Notes under the pieces: model-generated
Told to the model about the DNA's origin: nothing
Database searches by the model: none
What the model saw: only the letters and a program-made list of their open reading frames with translations
Position numbers and translations under genes: made by a program
Origin: Thereva unica
Lineage: Eukaryota > Arthropoda > Insecta > Diptera > Therevidae
DNA: 64,000 nucleotides
Assembly: GCA_949987705.1 (NCBI GenBank)
Contig: OX465281.1
Location: 3,760,001-3,824,000 of the forward strand
Reading direction: 5' to 3'
Shown: positions 8,936 to 20,600 of the stretch, piece after piece
Numbering within the stretch: position 1 is the stretch's first letter
Layout of the letters: each line of letters opens with the position of its first letter

Positions 8936-9530
8936 TTTAATGGAACCGGTGGCACCATCGGTGGTAGCTTCTGGTCTTTGGTATCGAATGGTCTGGACAA
9001 ACCGGCCACCCTCGACTATTCCTCGGAGCCTTAAAGCATTATCCCAACAATTGTGTCGGGGGTCATGGTTCCGAGCTCCTCCTCCTGCGGGCTTTGCTCG
9101 ACGTCCCACCGAGGTTCGAAGAATGTATGGTGAGCGTCGTCCGAAGCGAAGTCCGCAGGGTACCGTGCCCTGTAAAAAATTGAGTAAGGTAGTAATCAAA
9201 CTCGCAAACTCCCGGTCCACCCAGGTGTCCCCTGCTCTGGAATTATCCTCACAGCGCGATTGCTAGACTTCCATGGTGTTGGAGGGTCTGGGATCGTGAA
9301 CGTTTGCCTTGATTCTACTAAGCGACGCTACTACCACCGACGGCTTGTACGCCACTCACACTACATGTACTCCGAAGGATTGTCGCGTCTCCCACCCTGA
9401 AATTGCGCACCGTGTTGATGCGCTTTTTCGTAAGTAACACGATCTCCGTTTTGTGAGCTGCAAGCTCAAGTTCGCAAACTCAATACGTCGTTGTCCTTCT
9501 CATATTACTTTGGCTACTTTTATATGAACG
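8936..9530 (-). mobile_element. R1/I-like LINE C-terminal remnant
   Basis: The minus strand contains LELAAHKTEIVLLTKKRIN, the motif after the YADD box in R1/I-like polymerases. It is followed by a GC-rich frame with FASLITTLLNFLQGTVPCG, the usual tail region. Stops and frameshifts occur throughout. The region is GC-rich relative to its surroundings. Confidence 0.55.
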
Positions 9531-9972
9531 GACATCGAACTAACGCAGGAACTGTCAAAGATTTTTTAACGTAAAGGCTGTATCAGAGCTTAAGGCTGTA
9601 TCAGAACCTAATTTTCGAGCAGCGGCAGCAGCAGCACTACAGGCAGCACGCTGCCTTTTAAATCAGAATAGCAGCAGCCGCAGAATTTTTATTTGATAAT
9701 TGCCAGAATTTAAAATGTCAAAAAATACAATGGCTGGTGTTTTTGTTGTCATGTGACCACCATTACCCAATAGGAACAGTTTGCTGCCGCTGCTGTTGCT
9801 GGTTCTGAATGGGCTTTTACAACGACAACAGCGCAAGAATTGTCAAAAGGTTCATTCAAAAAATCGCTTAGAATGTCCGTTAAAATGCCACCCTCCCCAT
9901 CGTCCTCTTTCACCGTCATCTCCCTTAACCCAGTTCGTTTGGCAGGCAGCCGAAACTTCTTCTATCCTTTAG

Positions 9973-10040
9973 ACTAAGCTTACTACTAGACATAGAACCA
10001 TGACGGACCGGTGGTACAAAGGGTGGATCCTGAGCTTAAG
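9973..10040 (+). mobile_element. LINE 3' end, same family as 55630-56531
   Basis: taagcttactactagacata and ggtggtacaaagggtg recur at 56419-56500 just before a poly(A) tail. Only the 3'-untranslated part of that Jockey/CR1-like LINE is kept here. Confidence 0.5.
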
Positions 10041-12565
10041 CTGGCTCTACACGGTGAATGTTGGCTTCTAACGATTGAGTCATTATCTACATCGGCCCGA
10101 ACATGTTCAAATTCAAACTTGGACCATTGGCATTGAACATCGGCCACACCATGCGTCTTAACATCAAGCGTCCAACGTTGGAGGGGTTTCATAGGATCGT
10201 GTAGAGCCAGTTTCATCTGCAAATATTAAAATGGATAAGGTAAAAACTACAACTTCCATCCTTTTGGCATTCAGAAACCTTGGCTCAAATATTCGGTTGA
10301 GTAACTCTGGGTATTGTGTATCTGAATATGAAAGTATACACAAAACGTATGAAATAAAAACAATAAGAAAATTGCCATAACTTGAATATCGAGTAGGAAT
10401 TTTCGTTTGCACAAAACCTTACAAATGTTTTGAATTTTGGTTTCAAACAAGCAGGAACAATTTTCCGTTAAACTTTTCCCATTTAAATAAATATTAACTA
10501 AATATATCGCATCCAATTTTTTACCCCACAATGTACTTTGCAACACCATTACAATGCGCAGGACACTAATAATCCTACAACAGTCAGAACTAGAAGGTTT
10601 CTAAGAATTCTAGTGCCAAGACACATCGCAGTCTTGGTTTGACCACCGTACGCCAGTTTCATGGCGGACGTGTTTTATAAAAAATTTGTGTTAAGTTAAT
10701 TTTTCAAATAATAATAATAAAAAAAAGAAAACATATTTTAGTGTTAGACAAAGAAAAATCAAAGAAAATCGAAAAAGATTAGTGCCGATAAAGTGTGTTA
10801 TGAATTTTACAAATATGTGTTCCGTACAATATATCCTTATTTTATTTTATTATAACGGTTCATATAATTGGAGTAGGAAAGTCTAAAAGCCAGGTAATTT
10901 AATATTATTGCAAATTAAATTTATTACGAAAGTTTTTCAATTCATCACATTCTGCTAGGAAAATGAAAATTCTATATTGATTTAAAAAAGACCGCATAAG
11001 TTAAAAAATCGGAGTTTTCGATATTGATTTTTCAAAAAATATAAAAGCAGCAAAGACAAGAAACATTATTTCCGAAAAAAAAATGGGAAAACTCTCTTTG
11101 TTTGGATAAAGAAGAAAATGAGGGTTTTCTTCTTTCTTTTTGCTTTTCTAGGAAAGGTAAACTTATGAAAGTTTTTTCTGGTGACCTTTTTTTATATATA
11201 TTTTATTACTTGTAAATCGGGGGCGGAAAAGGTGGCATTTGAGAAATATTGGGAAAAGATGTTTCAATATTGCTGCTTTCGAATTGAAATCACCGAAAAT
11301 GACGTCATATGCTTGCTTAATTTATATTGGTATGAAGGAGGCACGTGCAGCAGAGATTTTAAAGGGGAAGAATTGTCTAGACTTTACTTTTGTGTGTAGG
11401 TTGAAGATATTTTCCCGAGTTTTAAATGTCACTGCGATGGAAACTTTATATTAATCCAGAAGAGGACCCAAACTGGATTGGAAAGATAAATTTCATTCCT
11501 TTTTTTCTGGGCTGATTTTCCACCAGATTTATGGTGTGACATTTCTAAGCAATTTTGAATTTGATTTTTAAATTTTTGTGTAGTCTTAAATTTATGAATA
11601 TGAAATTCATCATAGATGACAATAAATAGAAACATTAAGTCACAATAAATATTCCCAGAATTAATCACATTTAAATTGTGTATTTGCGGCATTATGTAAT
11701 GTTGGTTCCTAAAAAACATAACAATTAATCAATTTCTTTTAAATAATATCATACTTATTACATCCTTGAGTCTCTCGGATCCTTTGAGAAATGTGCAACC
11801 TGGTATTTTATTTTTGACAGTGGCTCAGGTTCTTCCAATCAAAACAGCTTCGATAATAGCTTTTCTCTTTCAAAAACTAATTGGATGTTCGACACGTCTG
11901 CTGCCTTATACCATATATTCCCAGTATTGTTATTGCGATATTCTTCCTTCGCCCACCAACATCGATTTTTGTACTTAATTCCTTCGATTGGGACCACAAA
12001 TTTCCATTGACTAATTCTGCGAAAATAACATAAGTTAGAAGATTAGATGACGTAATTTCGTTAATATTAGTTTCAAATATCGTAATTTGTTTTGGTATTT
12101 ACTAGAAAATATGTACGTTTCTAGATACTTTATCTATTTGTATTGAAATGGACCAATTAGGCAGATGTGATCTACATAGCAATTTGTGAAGGAAAGACCC
12201 CTATAGAAATACCCACTTGTCAGGACATCTGAAAAGGGTGGACTTTCGCGTTATCTATAATTTATAAAGGGGGTTCTACACGATACAACGGTTGGTGGTA
12301 CGATATCGGCACAATATGGCGGTAGCATGCGACGGTTGTCTCGTATTGTACCCCGCTGTTGGACTGATAGAGTGATAACGATGTTTCGTTTTTATTTATT
12401 AATTTTTTCAATGGAAAGATGTTCATAAAATAGTGGGTAACAATTGAAATACGGTTTTATCATAATATTCGTCTATCGATTAGACAATCGAATACGTCTT
12501 CGATGATTGTCCCTAACAGATCGGAACGTGTAAAAGGTTCTTGAAACAAATGCAGTTGAATGTTT
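10041..12565. other. AT-rich stretch without recognised genes
   Basis: Only short, compositionally random ORFs are visible on both strands. Homopolymer-rich segments (for example 10700-11150) and no clear splice-site pairs or transposon motifs were found. Confidence 0.5.
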
Positions 12566-13320
12566 ATATTTATCGCAATATCCTAGATTTATTAAAAACT
12601 TTCGCTTTTGGCCCAAAATCCCAAATCTCCTTGGGAGTAGGGAAGCCGTGCTGGACGAGACTTAATCTTATCTTCGCTGTGGCTTCACAATCGCACAATA
12701 CGCGCTCCACTGTTTCGGGAGCTGCTTCGTTGAACTGACAGCTACAATCAACCACGGTATACAGAAACAAGGTAATGTAGACGGTATACAGAAATATAAG
12801 GTAATGTAAAAGAGGCGACAGCTTCGAATACCGTAAAAAGTTGGCGTCTAGTGTCGTCAGCCCTAATGCAGAAACAACAACAACAGATTCGATTTTATAT
12901 GGGAAGTGTCCCCCACGTGACGTCAGCACTAAAATATCGTTTACGGTATACAGTCTTTTACATTAGCTTGTTTCTGTATACCGTGGTAATGTAAAAGACT
13001 GTATATCGTAAACGGTATTTTCGTGCTGACTTCACGTGGGGCCCGCTTTCCATATAAAACGAAGCTGTGGTTGTTTCTGCATTAGGGCTGACGTCACTAG
13101 GCGCCCACTTTTTACGGTATTCGAAGCTGTCGTCTCTTTTACATTACCTTCTGTTTCTGTATACCGCGCAATCAACTACCAGCCATATTCTGTTTAAATA
13201 CAAATTAAGCGAACAGTAGCCCGGCAGGAGGTGTTATTTTTTCAGCTCTTGAAATTTAAAAGTCCCCCTCCTCCTCAGCTTTGTTGATTCCAATAAAGCT
13301 TTTAGTTTGACGGCCATCCT
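12566..13320 (-). mobile_element. LINE C-terminal remnant split by a MITE
   Basis: The minus frame below the MITE reads CQFNEAAPETVERVLCDCEA and continues to FPTPKEIWDFGPKAKV. This is the Cys/His-containing tail after the RNase H domain of R1/I-like LINEs. Above the MITE it reads LNRIWLVVDC. Removing the MITE and one copy of its 8-bp target restores one continuous frame (LVVDCSCQFNEA). Confidence 0.65.
12753..13168. mobile_element. Palindromic MITE with 8-bp target duplication (hAT-like)
   Basis: The 416-bp element is almost wholly an inverted repeat with arms of about 200 bp. Its ends are CACGGTATACAGAAAC and GTTTCTGTATACCGCG. The sequence CAATCAAC flanks both sides (12745-12752 and 13169-13176), an 8-bp duplication as hAT transposases make. 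It is non-coding and non-autonomous. It entered the LINE frame described above. Confidence 0.75.
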
Positions 13321-13601
13321 GCATCTATGACAAAAGAGACGATCGATCTAATTCTTGTTGGCCAATATTACATGGAAGCTGGCGAAGCTGCAGAAAGGTT
13401 CCGGGCCAACCAACGATCACTTTACCCCTACTCTCTTGACATGCCATCGTAGCATTGCTGTTTCTTCCTAGGGCTTTAAAAGGCAATGAAAACCCTAGGG
13501 CACCGGCTAGGCAGATCTCTGACATTATTTTCACCGGTCTGGCACCGGATTTCGTTGCGCCCACTAGTTTACTGAATATAGCAAACGCCCTGCAAATGAG
13601 T

Positions 13602-13627
13602 AGGGTCTGGTTCTTTAACCAGACCCT
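13602..13627. repeat. Perfect 11-bp hairpin
   Basis: AGGGTCTGGTT is followed by a four-base loop and its exact complement AACCAGACCCT. Function unknown; it is small enough to be chance or an element end. Confidence 0.4.
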
Positions 13628-15431
13628 GCTTCAATAGTCGTCTAAATGACACGCCACGACTGCTGAAGCTGTTCCTACACAAATATAAGTATAGGGAACT
13701 AACGAATATAGGTATAGGAGTGTAGTAGAATAAGTCAAGCAAACTGGCCGCGTCATTTTGGGCCCAAAATCCCAGCGTAAAGAAGAAGAGAATACCACAG
13801 TTTAAAAAACAGTGGGTGTGGTCCCAAGGGCCATGGATATTTTGCACCTTGAACCTCATGCGTCCAGCCCAACTCCCTTTTTTAGGAGGGAGTGGGGAGA
13901 ATCTTATATCGGTCTAGCAGCAGGGAATGTGTTGTGAATAGGCGGTAGTGTCAGATTACTACAGACTAACAACTCGTCAACTCTTTTTTCGTTCGAGTCC
14001 AGCCGTCTAGTTACCTAGCTGCTATCTTCGCTCCCTGCATTTCTTTGCCTTGTATCTGTTTCTAACCACTTTTATCATTCTTCACAAATCCTCCGAACTT
14101 ATCATATAGTCCAGGATGTTTTCAAGTGTTAGCTGCCCTTCAGCGACTCTTCCAGCACACTCCCCCTACGGGCATTCCGGGCAGAACGGTGAATCGTCCG
14201 ACCTGAAGCGGTGAATGTATGCTCTATAACATCTACGCCCACTTAGGAACTGTGTGAAGTACTAAGTCGCTTTTCTATGTTCCTTTATAACCCACTTTTT
14301 ACCGCTTGATAGTTAGCACTACTTCCGTTTTGTGCTCAGTTGGCATTGGAGCAGCGTGCTTGAGTAACCTTTTTCCCAAATCGCTCCATTCGCGAATGTA
14401 TCGATTTCATCGAGTCGCTTTCCTACTACCGAACCCAATAGCGACCGCTTCTAACGCCGGCAGTACTGGCGCTACTACTTTATCATACATGATGATTCAT
14501 CGGAGAGGGCCTACGACGGAGCTCTGTCCTGTATTCTCTTACTGCCTCGTCTAACCTACCTACAATGAATTTTACACAATTCGCACTATATCAAGCTTTG
14601 CAACGCCTTGACCATCTTGTTCTACTTTTCGGGTTTGAAATCATTTTTCACATCAAGAGCCATTAATGCGCAACTCTCATTCCTTAAATATTTAGCAATC
14701 TTTCCTTCATCATCAAATTGAATGAAGTTCCAGTATTCACCTTCACTTTTCCTTTTCGCTAAAGATAGATGCACCCACATTCTTCTTTTCATTATTTTGC
14801 ATTGTTCGAACGCCTCTGTGATACTTAATTCTTCAATCGAAGTGACATTGTAAGCAAATTTTATAGCGAAGCACATTCAGAGCATGCAAAAAGTAACGTG
14901 GTTATGAGGACATCGGACCGGGAAAGTATTGAGGGCGGATCGATATTGTGATTGTGAAATTCTATCGAACCGAGACTGAACGGAGACTTTGTCGAGAGTG
15001 GGTCGATAGTGGTTGATAGTTTTTTAAGCCTAAATAAATTGAGAATAAAAAAAGAACAGAAGTTTTTGCTTACCCTAATATGCAGTGCTTATTCCGTTCT
15101 ATTTTGTTCTGGAACAGATTCCATACAGACTCTTGTCCTCGATAATTATGGGGAACAGCGTCCAGCACAAGGGGAAATTTTAAATTTCCCTTTTCTCGAC
15201 ATGTGTTTTTTGAAATTGACAGTTGACAAGTAAAATAAATAAAAATTGTTTTGTGACGTTTGAAGCCGTAGTTTATGGAAATATTTGCAAAATTAGATGA
15301 ACTTAATTATTTTTTTTTATTGCCAAGCAAGGCACTTAAACAAATGGATTACAAATTAAATACAAAAAATACGTAATAATTAACGTAAAAGGAACAATGT
15401 GAGTATTTAATTATTAAACTAAGATCTAGAT

Positions 15432-16880
15432 CTAAGGTAGTAAGGGATCATTAGGACAGTAGGGAAGTGAGTCTTGTTTTGTAGGACATTTTGTTAATTG
15501 ACGGATAGAAACAGGCTGCGTAGGTATTGAAGATAGTGCAACACCTGTTAACTGGCTCGTTTCTAGCATGTTCAGTGCGATGCGGGTACTCTTTAAGTAA
15601 TTTGCAATGTGTTGTTTGTCGAGTATCGTTAAATTTGATGGTGTCCGACAAGAACTGCACCTTGAGATTATTGTGCAGGACATTAAGGGTAAAACAAGAT
15701 ATGAGTAATTTCCGCCTAAGGGATAGTGGTAAGATATGAAGGATTTTGAGCCTGTCCGTATAGTGAGGAAGGTTGTGAAAATCCGAAGGATTATAGAGGT
15801 TCCTAAGCGCGAAAAGAAGGAACTTCTTTTGGACAGATTCTATTCGGTTTATACTAATTTGAAATATGGGCTCCCAGATCTGGCACGCATATTCAAGAAT
15901 AGGACAGACTAATGAGCAAAACAGGGCTTTAGTAACCCATACATTGTCGAACTCTTTAGCTCTTCACTTAACAAAGCCTAACAGCTTAATGGATCTGGCA
16001 ATAAACGCCTAAATCAACAATGTGATCGACATGATCCAAGACATTGTCATTGAGATAATAATTTTGCAGCTGTTTGTTTCTTTTCCTGGAGAAGGTAATT
16101 ACGTGGCATTTATTGGTGTTAAGAAGAAGATTATTAGTGGTGCACCAGTTTTGTAGTGCATTTCGACTGTAAAAAGGATATATCAGTTGGAGACCTTTTA
16201 GCAATATAAATTTTTAAATCATCGGTTTAAAAGAGGTGCGGAATGCCATTTAATTTTTCAGATAGATCGGAAAAGAATATGTTAAATAGAAGTGGTCCTA
16301 GGTAGCTGCCTTGCGATACACCTGAGGTTACATTGATTCCTTTTGAAAGGAAGCCCTGAAATCTTACCACCTGAGTTCTTCGGTTAAGATAGGATGTTAT
16401 CCAATCCAGAAGGGGGCCGGATATCCCGAATCTTAATAGTTTCATAAATAAAATATGGTGGTCTACCCGATCAAATGCCTTGAGGAAATCAGTGTAGACA
16501 GCATCAAACTGCTGGCCTTGTTCCATACCGCATAACAGTTCTCGGAGGTCAGTATCATAAGATTGGATGTGGTGGAACGACCTTTTCTAAAACCATGTTG
16601 CTGATCGTGTGAATTCGGAACAATTAGAGGGGCAATCTTGTCATAGATAAGTTTTTCAAATAGTTTAGGGATAACAGAAAGAACAGCAATGCCCCTATAA
16701 TTGTCCACCGCATGTTTATCACCTGATTTAAAGATTGGTGTGAGGTAGGATTTCTTCCACACCGAAGGAAACTTACCGGCAGATAGGGACTTGTTAAAAA
16801 TTAGGTGAAGAGGGAAAAGAATGAGTTGGTCGTGGTTCTGCAAAAAACTTGCAGGTAGACAGTCCGGACCTTGACCTTTA
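15432..16880 (-). mobile_element. Degenerate Jockey/CR1-like LINE, polymerase and C-terminus
   Basis: Minus frames follow in order: WKKSYLTPIFKSGDKHAVDN with YRGIAVLSVIPKLFEKLI and GFRKGRSTTSNL (16463-16843); YTDFLKAFDRVDHHI and GVSQGSYLGPLLFNIFF (16227-16526); WCTTNNLLLNTNKCHVITFS (15986-16204); and the tail with ISINRIESVQKKFLLFALRN (about 15700-15870). They are joined by several frameshifts. The YADD box is lost in one of the breaks. Confidence 0.8.
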
Positions 16881-16899
16881 TTGACCTCCAGATTTTTTA

Positions 16900-18600
16900 G
16901 ATGTATTGTAATTTAAGCTAAGGCAATCAAAGGACGGGTGACTTTTGCTCAATCGTTTTTTTAATGTTCCAGAACAGAACGGATTAAAAAATGAAGGTGA
17001 TGATAGATAGTATCGCTGGAAGAAAGATAGTGGAAGTCTTGTTATCTCCATATTTCAAATTATACTTTTCAATTTTCAATAAAATCTTCCAAAAAAACAA
17101 TTGTACTTTCCGACTTCTTCAAGTATGTACTCCTGCCGCCACATACTTCACCTTTCCGTCCAAGCAATTTTCTTCGACCTTCTTCTCTCCTTTAATCAGT
17201 CGCGCAAATCATATTTAATTTTCAACCACTTTAAAATGGCTCGTGTCTAAGCAATATAATGTTATATAAAAACCATTGCTCTTTGTTTGCGAATCGATAT
17301 GAAATTATAGCAAAACAAAAAAAAAATCATTACAACATCCGCCACTTACCTCAAAACAAAAAGCAATTCTTATCGCTCTCGCGGAATATGATAACAATGC
17401 CATCTACAGTCTCGTGGTGAGATCATCAACTTCAATTTTAATTACTCTGCTTTTTGCGTGATTTATTCTCCGTCTTGCTAAAAAATACAATCAAAAGATT
17501 AATAAATTGCTAAAATTGCACTTAATAAAATAATAAAGTACAAAACATAAATTCGCCATCGTTAACACAAAATGTGTGTGGCCCCAAAAAGTATAGTAGT
17601 TATCTGGAGATTTTGCTTATTTCGTAGTTGGTGAATTTCTGTTTGTTTTAAAGTTCAATAAAATATTTTCTACGACTATTTTTCAATTCTTTATGCTGGG
17701 AAAAAATCGTAATAAATTATTAATAACCAAAGCGGAAGCAGCTGAAGTGAAGCGATAAGATTGCGTGTTGTTATTACAATCATGTCTGGTCAGGTGGAAT
17801 GTAGTATTAAACATGGCGTAAATTGAATGCGAAAAATTGAAATAGTTTTTCTACAATTTGCTTTGAAATATTGTAATCGATTTTACTGGACATTTGCTTA
17901 AGGTTTACGCTTCAGTAGTTTTAGTTTCTTAAAGGGGAATGGGCAGAGAATATTTGTGGGCTAATAGAGGTTGCAAGTTAATAATTTTGCTCTCATGTCA
18001 ACTAATTGGCTCGAGGCCATTGTGGTTTCAATCCATATGACGATGGCCAGAAACTGCCAACGGAGCCGCAGATGTTAATAGCTATATTCTTTTGGCTATA
18101 ATCCGCATAGGTTAATAAGCTTTATTGAGCGTGACTTGTAATTTTTTTAACAAAATTATGTTAAGAATAATCGCTGAACGTCTATTAATTGGACATTGTG
18201 GAAACAGTAAGTTGGCTTGCGTTCAAATCGATATTTTGTGGATCATATCTTTACAGTCACAATATTTCGAGTTCAATTCACTCTTAAAAGCCTAAAGAAT
18301 AGATGAACTCCAGATAAAATAGTTAAAAACGGACTATTCGAACATAAATGGACTATTAGAACTTTTTTTTATGTGGCAGATCTCATCTCAGGAATCACAC
18401 TTTGTGGTACCAAAACGTCGTATCGCTGGTGACTTTAAGGTGCTTTGTCTAGTAGTAAGGCTTAGTACGAGCGATAGATACGCTTTGAGGTAATAACGGC
18501 TCAGGGCGGTTGCAGGAGGTGGCTATCAACCCTACAATCCTTTTGGGTGTTGTAAGAGTTCGGAAATACGGATTGCGAACGGTTGTTCCACAATCGAGTT
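16900..18600. other. No recognised genes
   Basis: AT-rich DNA with scattered short ORFs. No splice-flanked coding segment or element terminus could be supported. Confidence 0.45.
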
Positions 18601-19074
18601 GTTCTATTTAAAAAAACGAATTCCTAGTTTGTAGAGTGCGAAAAGCGAGTTGTAGGGAGAAGCACGAATACGGAAATGGTACTCGATTCTTTACTCATAT
18701 GAGTATTTGGCTTTCGATTCTACTCATATCAGTACTCGATACTTATGATCGGAAGTTTACATCACGATTACAAAGTGATCTTGCACAAAATTCAAGCAAG
18801 TTACGTCGAAAACTCGAAACAGGTACAAGGTGTAATGGTACCACGCCGAAGGCTGAATAGCCATCCAGTGGGTATAAACAGGCTGCTCGCAAATAGTCCC
18901 CGGCCAAGGTGGGTGTGTAAAAGTGCCTTACTCTGGTATGCGGCACTGCCAAGGCGGACTTCATTTCCGGCTTTGCTCGTAAAACTTACTTAATGAAAAG
19001 AAACCAAACGGAACAGATGCACAGACGACCCGACACAGCAACGTACAAGGACTAGTGGGTAGTAATAGACTAAA

Positions 19075-20600
19075 CCCTTCTAATACAGAAGGAACATTTC
19101 TCAGCTGGGCCAAGAAAAATTAACCAACTCAACACACGCAAGCGCCGAGATGAGTTTTTCAACTAAGCAAGCTAACGAACGTTCCTCCGCAAGAGAAGGT
19201 AAAATCGCGCACTCTTCGCTCTCCCCAGAATTGCAGAGATGTGGCCGCCGGACGGAGGAGGACAAAACCAGCAAAGCAAGCAGACGTTGAGGAGTGGAAA
19301 GTGCTCCAGAACGCAAGGAGAGCACGAGCGATAGCCTCTCGCACTAAAAGGAAGGGATCTCGGGAAGATAACTCAGCGTCTACAAATAATGACTAAAAAG
19401 GAAAAATCTCAAGACAAGCCATAGTCAGGGCACTTCTAATTCAGAACCCTAACCATCATTCCCCACGGGTAACAGACCGGCACTAACCGATGCCAATTCT
19501 AGTACGGGCAGACCCCTGGACCTTGTCTGGACTGACATTGAGGCCATAATATCAGAGATGGACACGGAGTTCGTGATGGGGCGAATTGCTCGGGTGTCTT
19601 CGGAGCCACACACCTATGGACAACTGGAAGATGCTCAAGGCCGAGAAACACCAGCGAAGTAGTAGAACCCTGGTACTACTAATCAACGAACGACGAGTGT
19701 CTAGAGGGCTCGAAATAGTTCTCCATTTTGGACTAAGGCAGGCATGGATAATAGTTTTCGAAACGGCTTCATCTATCGAAGAGGCTGATTCCGATGAAGA
19801 GCTCAGTGAGCACTTGGATGAACTAATAGTCATCGAGGTTAAGAGGGAGTTAGCATCTACAAGCTCAGATGCAACGGTTGATGATGTAGTATATACATGG
19901 CAGCAGGCGCCCTGTACTATGGACACCGTAATATACTGCCTCTCTATCACAAGAAATACTATCAGGATCTATCAACTATACAGTCGCAAAATTAAATTAA
20001 GGCAGTGACCTTAATATCCGGATCCCTACCGAGAGGAATGGGAAGACCAACCATGACGTTGTTTTGTTCACAGACGGATCTAAATCAAAGTTGGGTGTAG
20101 GAGCTGGCGTGTTTGTCCCATCAATTAACTTACAAAAAAGCTTATGCTCGCCTAATTTCACCAGCATTTTCCAGGCAGAGCTTCTGTCAAGTTTTCATGC
20201 CTGCCTAGCAATGCAGTCAAATCCAAGGCCGGGAGCCAGAGTAATTCGACCGAAAACGGACTTCAGTGCGTGAACCCCACATGGTACAGAGATTCGATTT
20301 CGCAAAGTTGATATCCTCGATAGGAACCGGCTGTCCCAGAGATTCAACCGTCGGGGTTAGCGGGAGACAGACTCTGGGTGCCATTTCTCTTGGTTATGCC
20401 TAAGGTGGTGAAGTCGGAAGAACTAGACGTAGCAGGTGGAGAAGGAGGTCTACCGTCCGCCAGGACCGACTTAGGCGAAACTTTGTTACCTTATTACTAC
20501 CCGGTTAAGCTGCGAGATGCTTTATTAGGGCTACATTCTAAGTTTTACAAGCGTGTGGATAAACTCCGCAGAAGTATGATAGGAGAGGCTTAGCTTAAAT
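19075..20600 (+). mobile_element. LINE remnant: DUF4780-type ORF1 followed by an RNase H piece
   Basis: ORF1-like frames start near MSFSTKQANERSS (19150). Around 19620-19760 the frame NWKMLKAEKHQRSSRTLVLL with VLHFGLRQAWIIVFE matches the C-terminal part of DUF4780, a domain of insect retroelement ORF1s. At 20064-20230 FTDGSKSKLGVGAGVF and FQAELL are RNase H motifs. No polymerase lies between them, so the middle of the element has been deleted. Confidence 0.6.
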
